A stretch of DNA of 64,000 nt from Neorhizobium sp. JUb45 (lineage in GTDB: Bacteria; Pseudomonadota; Alphaproteobacteria; Rhizobiales; Rhizobiaceae): contig NZ_SLYW01000003.1 of assembly GCF_004343585.1 (NCBI RefSeq), positions 806,001 to 870,000 on the forward strand. Direction: 5' to 3'. The notes beneath the pieces were generated by a model. That model did not search any database. It worked only from the letters and a program-made list of their open reading frames with translations, and had not been told where the DNA came from. Shown here one piece after another: positions 27,222 through 35,763 of this stretch; the stretch's first letter is position 1, and the number at the start of each line of letters is the position of its first letter. Both the position numbers and the translations under genes were made by a program.

Positions 27222-27236
27222 TGACCAAACCGGTCA
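27222..27236. promoter_or_regulatory. IRO box (RirA-type iron-responsive operator)
   Basis: TGA-N9-TCA inside a larger perfect inverted repeat CTTGACC (27220-27226) / GGTCAAG (27232-27238), about 45 bp before fbpA. TGA-N9-TCA is the motif described for iron repression by RirA in rhizobia. Fits an iron-repressed Fe(III)-binding protein. Confidence 0.7.
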
Positions 27237-27281
27237 AGAACTGCTGCAAACCTCTCGTGTTTCTTTAACGGGGGAGTTATC

Positions 27282-28304
27282 ATGAAACCTCATGCCATTC
27301 TGGCCTCCACGCTTCTCGCCGCTTCCATGCTGTCCGCACCGTCGCTTGCCGCGGCGGCTGAAATTAACGTCTACACGACGCGCGAACCGGCCCTGATCGC
27401 ACCGCTTCTCGAAGCCTATACGAAATCCACCGGCACCAAGGTGAACACCGTCTTCATGAAAGATGGTTTGGCCGAGCGTGTTTCTTCGGAAGGCGCAAGC
27501 TCGCCGGCCGATATTCTGATGGCCGTCGATGCCGGCAATCTCGTCGATCTGGCGGAAAAGGGCGTGACCCAGTCGGTTGAGTCCTCCGTGCTGAATTCGG
27601 CCATCCCGGCCGAGCTGCGCGACGGCAAGGGCCATTGGTTCGGCCTGTCCTACCGCGCCCGCGTGCTTTACGCCGCCAAGGATCTCGATCTCGCCGCGTT
27701 CAACTACGAGGATCTTGCCGATCCGAAATGGAAGGGCAAGGTCTGCATCCGTTCTGGCCAGCATCCCTATAACACAGCGCTGTTTGCCGATTACATCGCC
27801 CATCACGGTGCGGAAGAAACCGAAAAGTGGCTGACCGGCGTCAAGGCCAACCTGGCGCGCAAGGCGGCCGGTGGTGACCGCGATGCGGCCAAGGATATCC
27901 TCGGCGGCATTTGCGATATCGGCATCGCCAACTCCTATTATGTCGGCCTGATGAAGTCCGGCAAGGGTGGCGAAGAGCAGGTCAAGTGGGCTGAAGCGAT
28001 CAAGGTCATCCTGCCGACCTTCAAGGATGGCGGCACCCAGGTGAATATCAGCGGCGCGGCCGTTGCCAAAAATTCGCCGAACAAGGCCGAAGCCGTGAAA
28101 TTCCTGGAATATCTCGTCTCCGACGAAGCCCAGAAGATCTATGCCGAAGCCAATTACGAATACCCGGTAAAGGCCGGTGCTGCTGTCGATCCGATCATCG
28201 CCTCTTTCGGCACGCTGAAGGTCGACAACAAGCCGCTGTCTGAAATCGTCAGCCATCGCAAGCAGGCGAGCGAACTGGTCGACAAGGTCGGTTTCGACAA
28301 CTAA
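27282..28304 (+). CDS. fbpA: Fe(III) ABC transporter substrate-binding protein (FbpA-like)
   Basis: 340 residues with signal peptide (about 1-26, LAAAAEIN). The mature start INVYTTREPALIAPLLEAY, the RSGQHPYN motif and the paired tyrosines in GIANSYYVGLMK are hallmarks of bacterial ferric-binding transferrin-like proteins. The gene has its own iron-responsive promoter region and is followed by a terminator-like hairpin, then a repeat, before the permease gene. Confidence 0.9.
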   Translation: MKPHAILASTLLAASMLSAPSLAAAAEINVYTTREPALIAPLLEAYTKSTGTKVNTVFMKDGLAERVSSEGASSPADILMAVDAGNLVDLAEKGVTQSVESSVLNSAIPAELRDGKGHWFGLSYRARVLYAAKDLDLAAFNYEDLADPKWKGKVCIRSGQHPYNTALFADYIAHHGAEETEKWLTGVKANLARKAAGGDRDAAKDILGGICDIGIANSYYVGLMKSGKGGEEQVKWAEAIKVILPTFKDGGTQVNISGAAVAKNSPNKAEAVKFLEYLVSDEAQKIYAEANYEYPVKAGAAVDPIIASFGTLKVDNKPLSEIVSHRKQASELVDKVGFDN

Positions 28305-28313
28305 CGGCTAGGG

Positions 28314-28336
28314 AAGGCGTCCCGTCGGGGCGCCTT
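28314..28336 (+). terminator. Hairpin after fbpA
   Basis: AAGGCGTCCC (28314-28323) with GGGGCGCCTT (28327-28336), then CATCGTTTT. It probably acts as a partial terminator, leaving fbpA more abundant than fbpB. Confidence 0.6.
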
Positions 28337-28372
28337 CATCGTTTTCGTGAAAGGCCATCCGCCTTCCCTTTT

Positions 28373-28458
28373 TGTCATCCTCGGGCTTGTCCCGAGGATC
28401 TGCCAAGGTCTACTTGTCTCGGACTCAGCAGATCCTCGGGACAAGCCCGAGGATGACG
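28373..28458. repeat. RIME-like palindromic intergenic element, copy 3
   Basis: About 86 bp with near-perfect complementary ends (GTCATCCTCGGG left, CCCGAGGATGACG right) and internal CTCGGG-N5-CCCGAG hairpins. It lies between fbpA and fbpB; like the other two copies it separates genes of one transport operon. Confidence 0.85.
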
Positions 28459-28506
28459 TCGTTGAACTCGTCGTCGTGTGATGGGCGGTCTCCAGTGAGC
28501 ATTGTG

Positions 28507-30192
28507 ATGCACTCCAACCAACCGTTTGCCACGTCGTTAAATGCGAAGCGCGGTGCTCGTTCCGGCAGAAACTGGTTGCTGTTTTCCGTCATTGCAGCGC
28601 TGATCGTCACGCTGCCTATCCTCGGGCTGGCGCTGGAGGCGCTGAAAGGTTCGTCCGGGCTTTGGGCGCATCTTTTTTCCACCATCCTGCCCGTGGCGAT
28701 GGTCGATACGGTGATCCTGCTTGCCGGGGTCGGGATCGTGACGGCTGTGATCGGCACAACGACGGCCTGGCTGGTGACGGCCTATGAATTTCCCGGCCGG
28801 CGGCTGCTGGAATGGGCACTTTTGCTGCCGCTTGCGGTGCCGACTTATATCATCGCCTATGCCTATCTCGATATCCTGCATCCGATCGGTTCGGTGCAGG
28901 GGGCGATCCGCTGGGTACTGGGTTATGAAAGCCCCAGACAATTCCGCCTGCCCGATATCCGCTCGATGACCGGCTGCATCCTGCTGCTCGGTTTCGTGCT
29001 TTATCCTTACGTCTACATCCCGACGCGGGCGATGTTTCTCACCCAGTCCGGCAACCTCATCGATGCCGCCCGCACGCTCGGTGTGTCCCGTCGCGCCGTG
29101 TTCTGGCGGGTGGCGCTGCCGCTGGCGCGTCCGGCTGTCGCCATCGGCGTGGCGCTGGCGCTGATGGAAACGCTCAACGATGTCGGTGCCGCCGAATTTC
29201 TCGGCGTGCGCACCATGACGGTATCGATCTACACGACATGGATCACGCGCACCGATCTGCCGGGCGCCTCGCAGATCGCACTGGCCCTGCTTTTGATCGT
29301 GGTGGCGCTTGTCGGCATCGAACGTTGGGCGCGACGAAAACAGCGATATGCCACCGATGCCCGCCGCAGCCGCGGGTTTTCGCCTCAGAAGATCGCGCCC
29401 TTGCCGGGTCTGCTGTTTCTGGGCATCGGCCTTGTTCCCGTTCTTCTGGGGTTTGTCGCGCCCGCCATCTATCTCACCACGGAAGCCTGGAAACGCTATC
29501 GTTTTGCCGGCCTGTCACCGCGCATTCTCGATGAGGCGGTCAACACAATCGTCATTGCCACGGTGGCGACGGTTGTCACCATTCTTCTCGGTCTTGTCGT
29601 TGCCTATGCGGCGCGCATTCGACCCGGCAAGAAATCCGCCGCGCTGCTGCGACTGTCGAGCATGGGTTATGCCGCGCCCGGCACTGTTGTCGCCATCGGC
29701 GTGCTGATCGTGCTGGCCGGTCTCGATCGGTTCATCGATCGCACCGCGCTCGACTGGTTCGGTGTTTCCACCGGCCTGCTGTTCATGGGCTCGGGTGCTG
29801 CCGTCGTTTATGCGCTGACGGTGCGGTTTCTGGCGATATCCGCCGGCGGCATCGAAGCGGGTCTGTCGCGCATCCCGATGTCGCTCGATCATGCGTCGCG
29901 CACGCTCGGGCAATCGGTCTCCGGCACGTTCCGGCATGTGCATCTGCCATTATCGAAAACGGCGATTTCGGCGGCGGCTCTTCTGGTCTTCGTCGATTGC
30001 GTCAAGGAACTGCCGGCAACACTGCTTTTGCGGCCCCTCAATGTCGAAACATTTGCCACGCATCTATATGGCGAGGCGGCACGCGGCACTTATGAGGAAG
30101 CTGCCATCGCTGCCCTTGCCATCGTCGCCATCGCCATCCTTCCGGTTTTGCTGTTGTCGCGGGTGGGCAGCACCCGGCCTGACGCAGGCTGA
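28507..30192 (+). CDS. fbpB: Fe(III) ABC transporter permease (FbpB-like, duplicated)
   Basis: 561 residues made of two homologous permease halves (about 30-270 and 300-550), the arrangement of FbpB/SfuB. Each half has an EAA-type loop: SGNLIDAARTLGVSRRAVFWRVALPLARP and LDHASRTLGQSVSGTFRHVHLPLSK. ATG 28507 chosen (MHSNQPFATS); a GTG at 28495 is possible. The long frame back to 28372 lies in the repeat. Confidence 0.88.
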   Translation: MHSNQPFATSLNAKRGARSGRNWLLFSVIAALIVTLPILGLALEALKGSSGLWAHLFSTILPVAMVDTVILLAGVGIVTAVIGTTTAWLVTAYEFPGRRLLEWALLLPLAVPTYIIAYAYLDILHPIGSVQGAIRWVLGYESPRQFRLPDIRSMTGCILLLGFVLYPYVYIPTRAMFLTQSGNLIDAARTLGVSRRAVFWRVALPLARPAVAIGVALALMETLNDVGAAEFLGVRTMTVSIYTTWITRTDLPGASQIALALLLIVVALVGIERWARRKQRYATDARRSRGFSPQKIAPLPGLLFLGIGLVPVLLGFVAPAIYLTTEAWKRYRFAGLSPRILDEAVNTIVIATVATVVTILLGLVVAYAARIRPGKKSAALLRLSSMGYAAPGTVVAIGVLIVLAGLDRFIDRTALDWFGVSTGLLFMGSGAAVVYALTVRFLAISAGGIEAGLSRIPMSLDHASRTLGQSVSGTFRHVHLPLSKTAISAAALLVFVDCVKELPATLLLRPLNVETFATHLYGEAARGTYEEAAIAALAIVAIAILPVLLLSRVGSTRPDAG

Positions 30193-30196
30193 GCCG

Positions 30197-30868
30197 TCAG
30201 TTCTCCACCCATCGGCGGCCGGAGGCCGTCAGGTGTGCATGCATGGCCGCCTGCGCCGCCAGCGGATTTTTCGCCTCGAGTGCTGCCAGAATGGCCTCGT
30301 GTTCGCTTAAGGCAAATTGCCAGGTTTCCGGCGTCTCGAAGCGGCCACGCATGTGATCCGACATCGGGCTATGCCTCTCGTCGAACAGGCTGGCGACGAT
30401 TTCCGAAAGAACCGAATTGCCGGCGCTTTCCGCAATGATCAGGTGAAACTGGCGATCCTGCTCCAGCGGCTTGCGACCCTCGTCGATCTCCGAGCGCATG
30501 GCGACAAGAATATCCCGAAGCGTGGCCAGCGTTTCGGTTGGCATGGCGGCGGTTGCCTGAACAATTACCGCGCTTTCGATGACGGCGCGTGCCTGCATCA
30601 ATTCCGTCGGACTTTCTCCAAGCGAACGGCCGGTAACCGCTGGCCTCGCCGCGTTCAGCACATAAATTCCCGACCCCATGCGAATCTCGATCGTGCCGTC
30701 GATTTCCAGCGCGATCAGTGCTTCGCGCAGGGATGGGCGCGAAACACCCAGTTGTTGGGCCAGATCACGCTCCGCCGGCAGACGGGAACCGGGCGGGTAT
30801 TGGCCATTGACGATCAGTTGTCGCACCTGATCGGCGATCTGCTGGTAAAGGCGACGTGCATCCGTCAT
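30197..30868 (-). CDS. FadR-subfamily GntR regulator of the L-fucose operon
   Basis: 223 residues from ATG 30868 (MTDARRLYQQIADQVRQLI): winged helix LPAERDLAQQLGVSRPSLREALIALE and an FCD effector domain with the Asp/His metal-ligand pattern (DRQFHLIIAESAGN, HEAIL, HAHLTASG). Longer starts at 30898 and a TTG at 30937 exist, but none has a good ribosome binding site. Divergent from the fucose importer, and two PdhR/LldR-like dyads flank its promoter, so it probably represses itself and the catabolic operon until a sugar acid binds. Confidence 0.85.
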   Translation of the reverse strand: MTDARRLYQQIADQVRQLIVNGQYPPGSRLPAERDLAQQLGVSRPSLREALIALEIDGTIEIRMGSGIYVLNAARPAVTGRSLGESPTELMQARAVIESAVIVQATAAMPTETLATLRDILVAMRSEIDEGRKPLEQDRQFHLIIAESAGNSVLSEIVASLFDERHSPMSDHMRGRFETPETWQFALSEHEAILAALEAKNPLAAQAAMHAHLTASGRRWVEN

Positions 30869-30883
30869 CGTGGTCAGGCCAAT
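30869..30883. promoter_or_regulatory. FadR-family operator, proximal copy
   Basis: CGTGGTCAGGCCAAT (minus strand ATTGGCCTGACCACG) matches the ATTGGT-N3-ACCAAT consensus of PdhR/LldR-type regulators at most positions and directly abuts the regulator ATG at 30868. Confidence 0.5.
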
Positions 30884-30951
30884 CGATCCATATTGCATTC
30901 TGAAATTGAATAGATGGCCAAAATTGAGAAAATGCAAGTCAGCGGAGAATA

Positions 30952-30966
30952 ATTGGCTTGACCAAT
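30952..30966. promoter_or_regulatory. FadR-family operator, distal copy
   Basis: ATTGGCTTGACCAAT differs from the ATTGGT-N3-ACCAAT consensus at a single base. It lies in the middle of the divergent region, with its centre 83 bp from the proximal copy, roughly eight helical turns. Confidence 0.7.
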
Positions 30967-31032
30967 ATTAATTTCGCGGCCTAGTTTGCCCATCGAAAGC
31001 TCGGGAGGCTTTTGCGCGAGGAGGAGATCGCG

Positions 31033-32574
31033 ATGGGAGGAATGCCGGCAACGGCAGGCAATGTCGATGCGCGGCCGGTCGTGCTGAAGCTCGATAATGT
31101 CTCGAAGGAATTTCCGGGCGTGAAGGCGCTGTCCGGCGTAAGCTTCGATCTGCGCGCCGGTGAGGTGCATGCGGTCTGCGGCGAAAACGGCGCCGGCAAA
31201 TCGACGCTGATGAAGATCATCAGCGGTGTCTACCAGCCGAATGGCGGATCGGTCACCTACAAGGGCGAGCGGGTGCAGTTTGCCACGACCTTGCAGTCGG
31301 AAGCCGCCGGCATTGCCATCATTCATCAGGAACTCAATCTCGTCCCGCATCTGACGGTGGCGGAAAACATCTATCTCGCCCGCGAACCGCGTCGTGGCTG
31401 GCTGGTCGATCGCCGAAAACTGTTTGCCGATGCAAAACGCTGCCTCGATCGCCTCGGTGTCGATATCGATCCGAATGTGCAAGTGCGCACGCTCTCGGTC
31501 GCGCAATGCCAGATGGTCGAGATCGCCAAGGCACTGTCGCTGGATGCGACCGTGCTGATCATGGACGAACCGACGTCTTCGCTGACCGAGCAGGAAGCGC
31601 AGCTGCTGTTCAAGGTCATTCGCGACCTGAAAGCCCAGGGCACCGGCATCATCTATATTTCGCACCGTCTCGACGAGATGGCGGAGATCGTCGATCGCGT
31701 CACGGTTCTGCGCGACGGCCGCTATATCTCCACCGATGATTTCGCCGATCTCAGCATCGACGACATCGTGGCCCGCATGGTCGGTCGTTCGCTGGAGGAC
31801 AAGTTTCCCGAGCCAACGCGTGTGCCGGGCACGGATGTCATTTTCTCCGTTTCGGCTCTGACGCGCGCCGGTGTTTTTTCCGACGTGAATTTCGAGATCC
31901 GCCGCGGCGAAATTTTAGGGTTTGCCGGGCTGATGGGGGCAGGTCGTACGGAGGTGGCGCGGGCCATTTTTGGCGCCGATCCTCTGGATGCGGGAACGAT
32001 CACACTCGATGGCGATACGCTCAAAATCACCGATCCGCGCAGCGCCATTGAAGCCGGCATCGCCTACCTTTCGGAAGACCGCAAGGCGCAGGGGCTGGCG
32101 GTGAAAATGCCGGTCGATGCCAATCTGGTGATGGCGCGCATGCAGGCGGTCAGCAATTCGGCGGGCGTCATCGATCGCAGAAAACATCGCGAGGCAAGCC
32201 AGCGTTATGTCGATCTCCTGAATATCCGCACACCGAGCCTCAGCCAGCCGGTGCGGCTGCTTTCCGGCGGCAACCAGCAGAAGATCATCATCGGCAAGTG
32301 GCTATTTCGCGAGCCGCGCATCATGTTTTTCGACGAGCCGACGCGCGGCATCGATGTCGGCGCGAAATTCGCGATCTACCAGATCATGGACGAGCTTGCG
32401 GCAAACGGCATCGGCATCGTGCTGATCAGCTCGGAATTGCCGGAAGTGCTGGGCATGTCGGATCGCGTCGCGGTGTTCCACGGTGGGCGCATCACCGCCA
32501 CGCTGAATACGCGCGACACCAATCAGGAAGAAATCATGCATTACGCGTCCGGCAGCGGCCGGCATGCGGAATAG
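31033..32574 (+). CDS. Sugar ABC transporter ATP-binding protein (RbsA family, double ATPase)
   Basis: 513 residues containing two ABC domains. The first has Walker A GENGAGKST, signature LSVAQCQMVEIAKAL and Walker B LIMDEPTSSL; the second has the degenerate Walker A GLMGAGRTE, signature LSGGNQQKIIIGKWL and Walker B IMFFDEPTRGIDVG, as usual for ribose-type importers. First gene of the operon whose enzymes point to L-fucose. ATG 31033; a second ATG at 31042 is possible. Confidence 0.9.
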   Translation: MGGMPATAGNVDARPVVLKLDNVSKEFPGVKALSGVSFDLRAGEVHAVCGENGAGKSTLMKIISGVYQPNGGSVTYKGERVQFATTLQSEAAGIAIIHQELNLVPHLTVAENIYLAREPRRGWLVDRRKLFADAKRCLDRLGVDIDPNVQVRTLSVAQCQMVEIAKALSLDATVLIMDEPTSSLTEQEAQLLFKVIRDLKAQGTGIIYISHRLDEMAEIVDRVTVLRDGRYISTDDFADLSIDDIVARMVGRSLEDKFPEPTRVPGTDVIFSVSALTRAGVFSDVNFEIRRGEILGFAGLMGAGRTEVARAIFGADPLDAGTITLDGDTLKITDPRSAIEAGIAYLSEDRKAQGLAVKMPVDANLVMARMQAVSNSAGVIDRRKHREASQRYVDLLNIRTPSLSQPVRLLSGGNQQKIIIGKWLFREPRIMFFDEPTRGIDVGAKFAIYQIMDELAANGIGIVLISSELPEVLGMSDRVAVFHGGRITATLNTRDTNQEEIMHYASGSGRHAE

Positions 32575-32582
32575 GGGGCGTC

Positions 32583-33632
32583 ATGGCCGATATTACCAAT
32601 GAAAAGCCGGCGCCGCAGCCCGCCCAGCCGCCGCAGGGCCGACGTCTCAGTGACCGGCAAAAGGATATCATTCAGAAGTTTGCGGCACTCGGCAGTCTGG
32701 TCGTCCTGGCGGTGATCTTTTCGGCCACCAGCAGCGCCTTCATGTCTGTCGGCAACGGCATGACGATTGCCCTGCAGGTGACGTCCATCGCGCTTCTCGG
32801 CATTGGCGCAACCTACGTCATCATCACCGGCGGTATCGATCTGTCGGTCGGTTCGGTTCTGGCCTTGGCCGGGGTCGTCGCGGCGTTGGTGGTGAAGGAA
32901 CTGCAAATGCCGATCTGGATCGGCATGCTGTGCGGCATCCTCACCGGCTCGGCCTGCGGGCTGATCAACGGCCTCATCGTCACGCAGCTGAAACTGCCGC
33001 CCTTCATCGCGACCTTGGGCATGATGCTGATCGCGCGCGGCGTCGCCTTGCAGATTACCGGCGCACGCGCCGTGTCCGGTCTCGGCGAAAGTTTTGGCGA
33101 ACTCGGCAATGGCTCGCTGTTTCGCATCGAGAGCATTGATGAACTCGGTTTCCCCGTCGTCACTTTCCCCGGCATTCCCTATCCGGTCGTGCTGATGATC
33201 GTCATCGGTGTCATCGCGGCTTTTGTGCTGAACCGCACCGTGCTCGGTCGTTACATATATGCGATCGGCTCGAATGCCGATGCCGCGCGGCTGTCCGGCG
33301 TCAACGTTTCGCGCGTCACGGCCTTCACCTATGTGGTTTCCGGCACGCTGGCTGGTCTCACCGGTTGCGTGCTGATGTCGCGCCTTGTCACAGCCCAGCC
33401 GAATGAGGGCGTGGCTTACGAACTCGATGCCATTGCCAGCGCCGTCATCGGCGGCACCTCGCTGATTGGCGGGGTCGGTACGATTTCCGGCACGATCATC
33501 GGTGCCTTCGTCATCGGCATCCTGCGCAACGGCCTCAATATGAACGGCGTTTCCGCCTTCACCCAGCAGATCATCATCGGCCTCGTCATTCTGGTCACCG
33601 TGTGGATCGACCAGTTGCGCAACCGCCGCTGA
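32583..33632 (+). CDS. Sugar ABC transporter permease (RbsC family)
   Basis: 349 residues from ATG 32583 (MADITNEKPAPQPAQPP), with a polar Pro-rich N terminus and about ten hydrophobic helices. Family landmarks: ITGGIDLSVGSVLALAGVVAAL and LNRTVLGRYIYAIGSNADAARLSGVNV, and the C-terminal DAIASAVIGGTSLIGGVGTISGT. Starts 8 bases after the ATPase stop. Confidence 0.92.
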   Translation: MADITNEKPAPQPAQPPQGRRLSDRQKDIIQKFAALGSLVVLAVIFSATSSAFMSVGNGMTIALQVTSIALLGIGATYVIITGGIDLSVGSVLALAGVVAALVVKELQMPIWIGMLCGILTGSACGLINGLIVTQLKLPPFIATLGMMLIARGVALQITGARAVSGLGESFGELGNGSLFRIESIDELGFPVVTFPGIPYPVVLMIVIGVIAAFVLNRTVLGRYIYAIGSNADAARLSGVNVSRVTAFTYVVSGTLAGLTGCVLMSRLVTAQPNEGVAYELDAIASAVIGGTSLIGGVGTISGTIIGAFVIGILRNGLNMNGVSAFTQQIIIGLVILVTVWIDQLRNRR

Positions 33633-33741
33633 AGAGACGGGAGCGGCTTGGCCGCTTTCCTGGACGTGCATGCCAAGGGAAGGAGAGGAGCCTTCCCCCG
33701 CCACGGCCCCGGCAGGGCCGGCTTATCGAGGAGGATAAGAC

Positions 33742-34686
33742 ATGCGTAAACTGACGATCGCCCTGATGGCCTCGGCCATCGCCCTGGCCGGCGCAACCGG
33801 CGCTTCGGCGGCGGAAATCGCCGTCATCGTGAAAACCGTCAATTCCACCTTCTGGCAGAACGTCCAGAAGGGCGCGGATGCGGCGATTGCCACCGCCAAG
33901 GGCAAACACACCATGACCTTCCAGGGCCCGGCGGCGGAATCCGCCATCGCCGATGAGGTCAACATGGTGGAAAACGCCGTCAACCGTAAGGTCGGCGCCA
34001 TTCTGCTTGCCCCGTCCGATCCGGATGCGCTGGTGCCGGCCGTTAAGAAGGCCTGGGAAGCCCGCATTCCGGTCGTCATCATCGACAGCCAGCTCGCTGA
34101 CGGTGCCGACAAATATTACCAGTCGTTCCTGGCCACGGACAACCGCAAGGCCGGCGAACTGGCCGCGCAGGCGATGATCGACAAGGTTGGCACGACCGGC
34201 AAGATCGCCGTCATGTCCTATGTCGCCGGTGCGGGCTCCGAAATCGGCCGCGTCGGTGGCTTTACCGATTACATCAAGAAAAACTCCAAGCTCGAAATCG
34301 TCGGCCCGTATTATTCGCAGTCGCAGATGGCGACGGCGCTGAACCAGACCACCGACGTGCTGGCTGCCAACAGCGACCTCAAGGGCATTTTTGGCGCCAA
34401 CGAGCCGACCGCGATCGGCATGGGCCGCGCCATCAAGCAGGCCGGCAAGGCGGGCAAGATCGTCGCCATCGGCTTCGACGGCAATCAGGACCTTCAGGAA
34501 TTCGTCAAGGACGGCACGCTGCATGCCACCGTCGTGCAGGGTTCCTACCAGATGGGCGACAAGGGCGTCGCAGCCCTGCTGCAGCTTCTCGACAAGCAGA
34601 AGGTCGAAAAGACCATCGATACCGGCGTCGTTGTCGTGACCAAGGACAATATCGACAAGCCGGAAGCCAAGAACGTTCTTTACTGA
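33742..34686 (+). CDS. Sugar ABC transporter substrate-binding protein (RbsB family)
   Basis: 314 residues, signal peptide about 1-23 (ASAAEIA), type I periplasmic-binding fold: VIVKTVNSTFWQNVQKGADAAI, GAILLAPSDPDALVPAVKKAW and FGANEPTAIGMGRAIKQAGKAGKIVAIGFDG. The ligand is inferred as L-fucose or a related sugar from the downstream enzymes. A hairpin follows, before the dehydrogenase gene. Confidence 0.9.
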   Translation: MRKLTIALMASAIALAGATGASAAEIAVIVKTVNSTFWQNVQKGADAAIATAKGKHTMTFQGPAAESAIADEVNMVENAVNRKVGAILLAPSDPDALVPAVKKAWEARIPVVIIDSQLADGADKYYQSFLATDNRKAGELAAQAMIDKVGTTGKIAVMSYVAGAGSEIGRVGGFTDYIKKNSKLEIVGPYYSQSQMATALNQTTDVLAANSDLKGIFGANEPTAIGMGRAIKQAGKAGKIVAIGFDGNQDLQEFVKDGTLHATVVQGSYQMGDKGVAALLQLLDKQKVEKTIDTGVVVVTKDNIDKPEAKNVLY

Positions 34687-34697
34687 GCCAGACTTTT

Positions 34698-34723
34698 GAC
34701 GCGCGGGCCTTTGTCCGCGCGTC
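34698..34723 (+). terminator. Hairpin after the sugar-binding protein gene
   Basis: GACGCGCGG (34698-34706) with CCGCGCGTC (34715-34723) then TT. Probably a partial terminator or stabiliser that lets the binding protein be made in excess over the enzymes. Confidence 0.55.
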
Positions 34724-34751
34724 TTATTCAAAGCGATCAGGATTTGAGAGT

Positions 34752-35759
34752 ATGAAAGTTTCCGACAGGCGCAGGCTGCGCAACCGCGATGTCTCGTTCA
34801 CCGTGATGGGTCTCGGCTGCGCCCAGATGGGCAATCTCTACCGGCTGACCAGCTATGCGGAATCGCTCTCCGCCTTCGATGCGGCCTGGGAGGCGGGCAT
34901 CCGTTATTTCGATACGGCACCGTTTTATGGCTACACCCGTTCGGAACGCCGGCTCGGCACCATGTTGACTGATCATGAACGCCAGAAATATCTGCTCAGC
35001 ACCAAGGTCGGCCGCATCATGGTGCCGGATGAGACTGTGGGTGCGGAAGAGGATGCCTATGTGGCGCCGCTGCCTTTTCGCCCGACCTATGATTACAGCT
35101 ATGATGCGATCATGCGGTCTTTCGAGGCGAGCCGTCAGCGCCTAGGTATCTTCGCGCCCGATATTCTCTACGTCCACGATATCGGCCGCGCCACGCATGG
35201 TGATCGTCACCAGCATTATTGGGACCAGCTGACCAAGGGGGGCGGTTTCAAGGCGCTGGGCGAGTTGCGTTCGAGTGGTCTGATCAAGGCCGTAGGTCTC
35301 GGCGTCAATGAGTGGCAGGCGGTTTCCGAAGCCATGGATGAATTCGACATCGACGTTTCGATGCTGGCCGGCCGCTACACGCTGCTGGAACAGGATAGTC
35401 TGACCCTGCTCGACCGTTGCCACCGCGAAGGGGTGGGCATCGTTGTCGCGGGCGCCTTCAATTCCGGTCTGCTCGCTGGCAACAAGAAATTCAATTACGC
35501 CGAGGCGCCTGCCGACATTCTCGCTCGCGTGAACGAGATCGAAGCGGCCTGCGAAGCAGAAGGTGTTTCCATGCAGGCGGCGGCGCTGGCCTTTCCGACG
35601 CTGCATCCGGCCGTCGTCACGGTCGTTTCAGGTGCGCGCAATGGCGAGCAGATGAAAGCCAATGTCGGCTGGTTCGAACAGGATATTCCGGCATCCTTCT
35701 GGACGCGCCTCAAGGAAAAGGGCGTGATCTCGGGTGATGCTCCGATCGGGGACAAGTGA
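34752..35759 (+). CDS. Aldo/keto reductase, probable L-fucose (D-threo-aldose) 1-dehydrogenase
   Basis: 335 residues. AKR tetrad visible as Asp54 and Tyr59 (RYFDTAPFYGYTRSERRLG), Lys85 (LSTKVGR) and His142 (LYVHDIGR). It resembles the D-threo-aldose dehydrogenase/pyridoxal dehydrogenase branch, whose members oxidise L-fucose, D-arabinose and L-galactose at C1 to the lactone. In this operon it would catalyse the first step of L-fucose breakdown, followed by the lactonase immediately downstream. Confidence 0.82.
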   Translation: MKVSDRRRLRNRDVSFTVMGLGCAQMGNLYRLTSYAESLSAFDAAWEAGIRYFDTAPFYGYTRSERRLGTMLTDHERQKYLLSTKVGRIMVPDETVGAEEDAYVAPLPFRPTYDYSYDAIMRSFEASRQRLGIFAPDILYVHDIGRATHGDRHQHYWDQLTKGGGFKALGELRSSGLIKAVGLGVNEWQAVSEAMDEFDIDVSMLAGRYTLLEQDSLTLLDRCHREGVGIVVAGAFNSGLLAGNKKFNYAEAPADILARVNEIEAACEAEGVSMQAAALAFPTLHPAVVTVVSGARNGEQMKANVGWFEQDIPASFWTRLKEKGVISGDAPIGDK

Positions 35760-35763
35760 CGCC

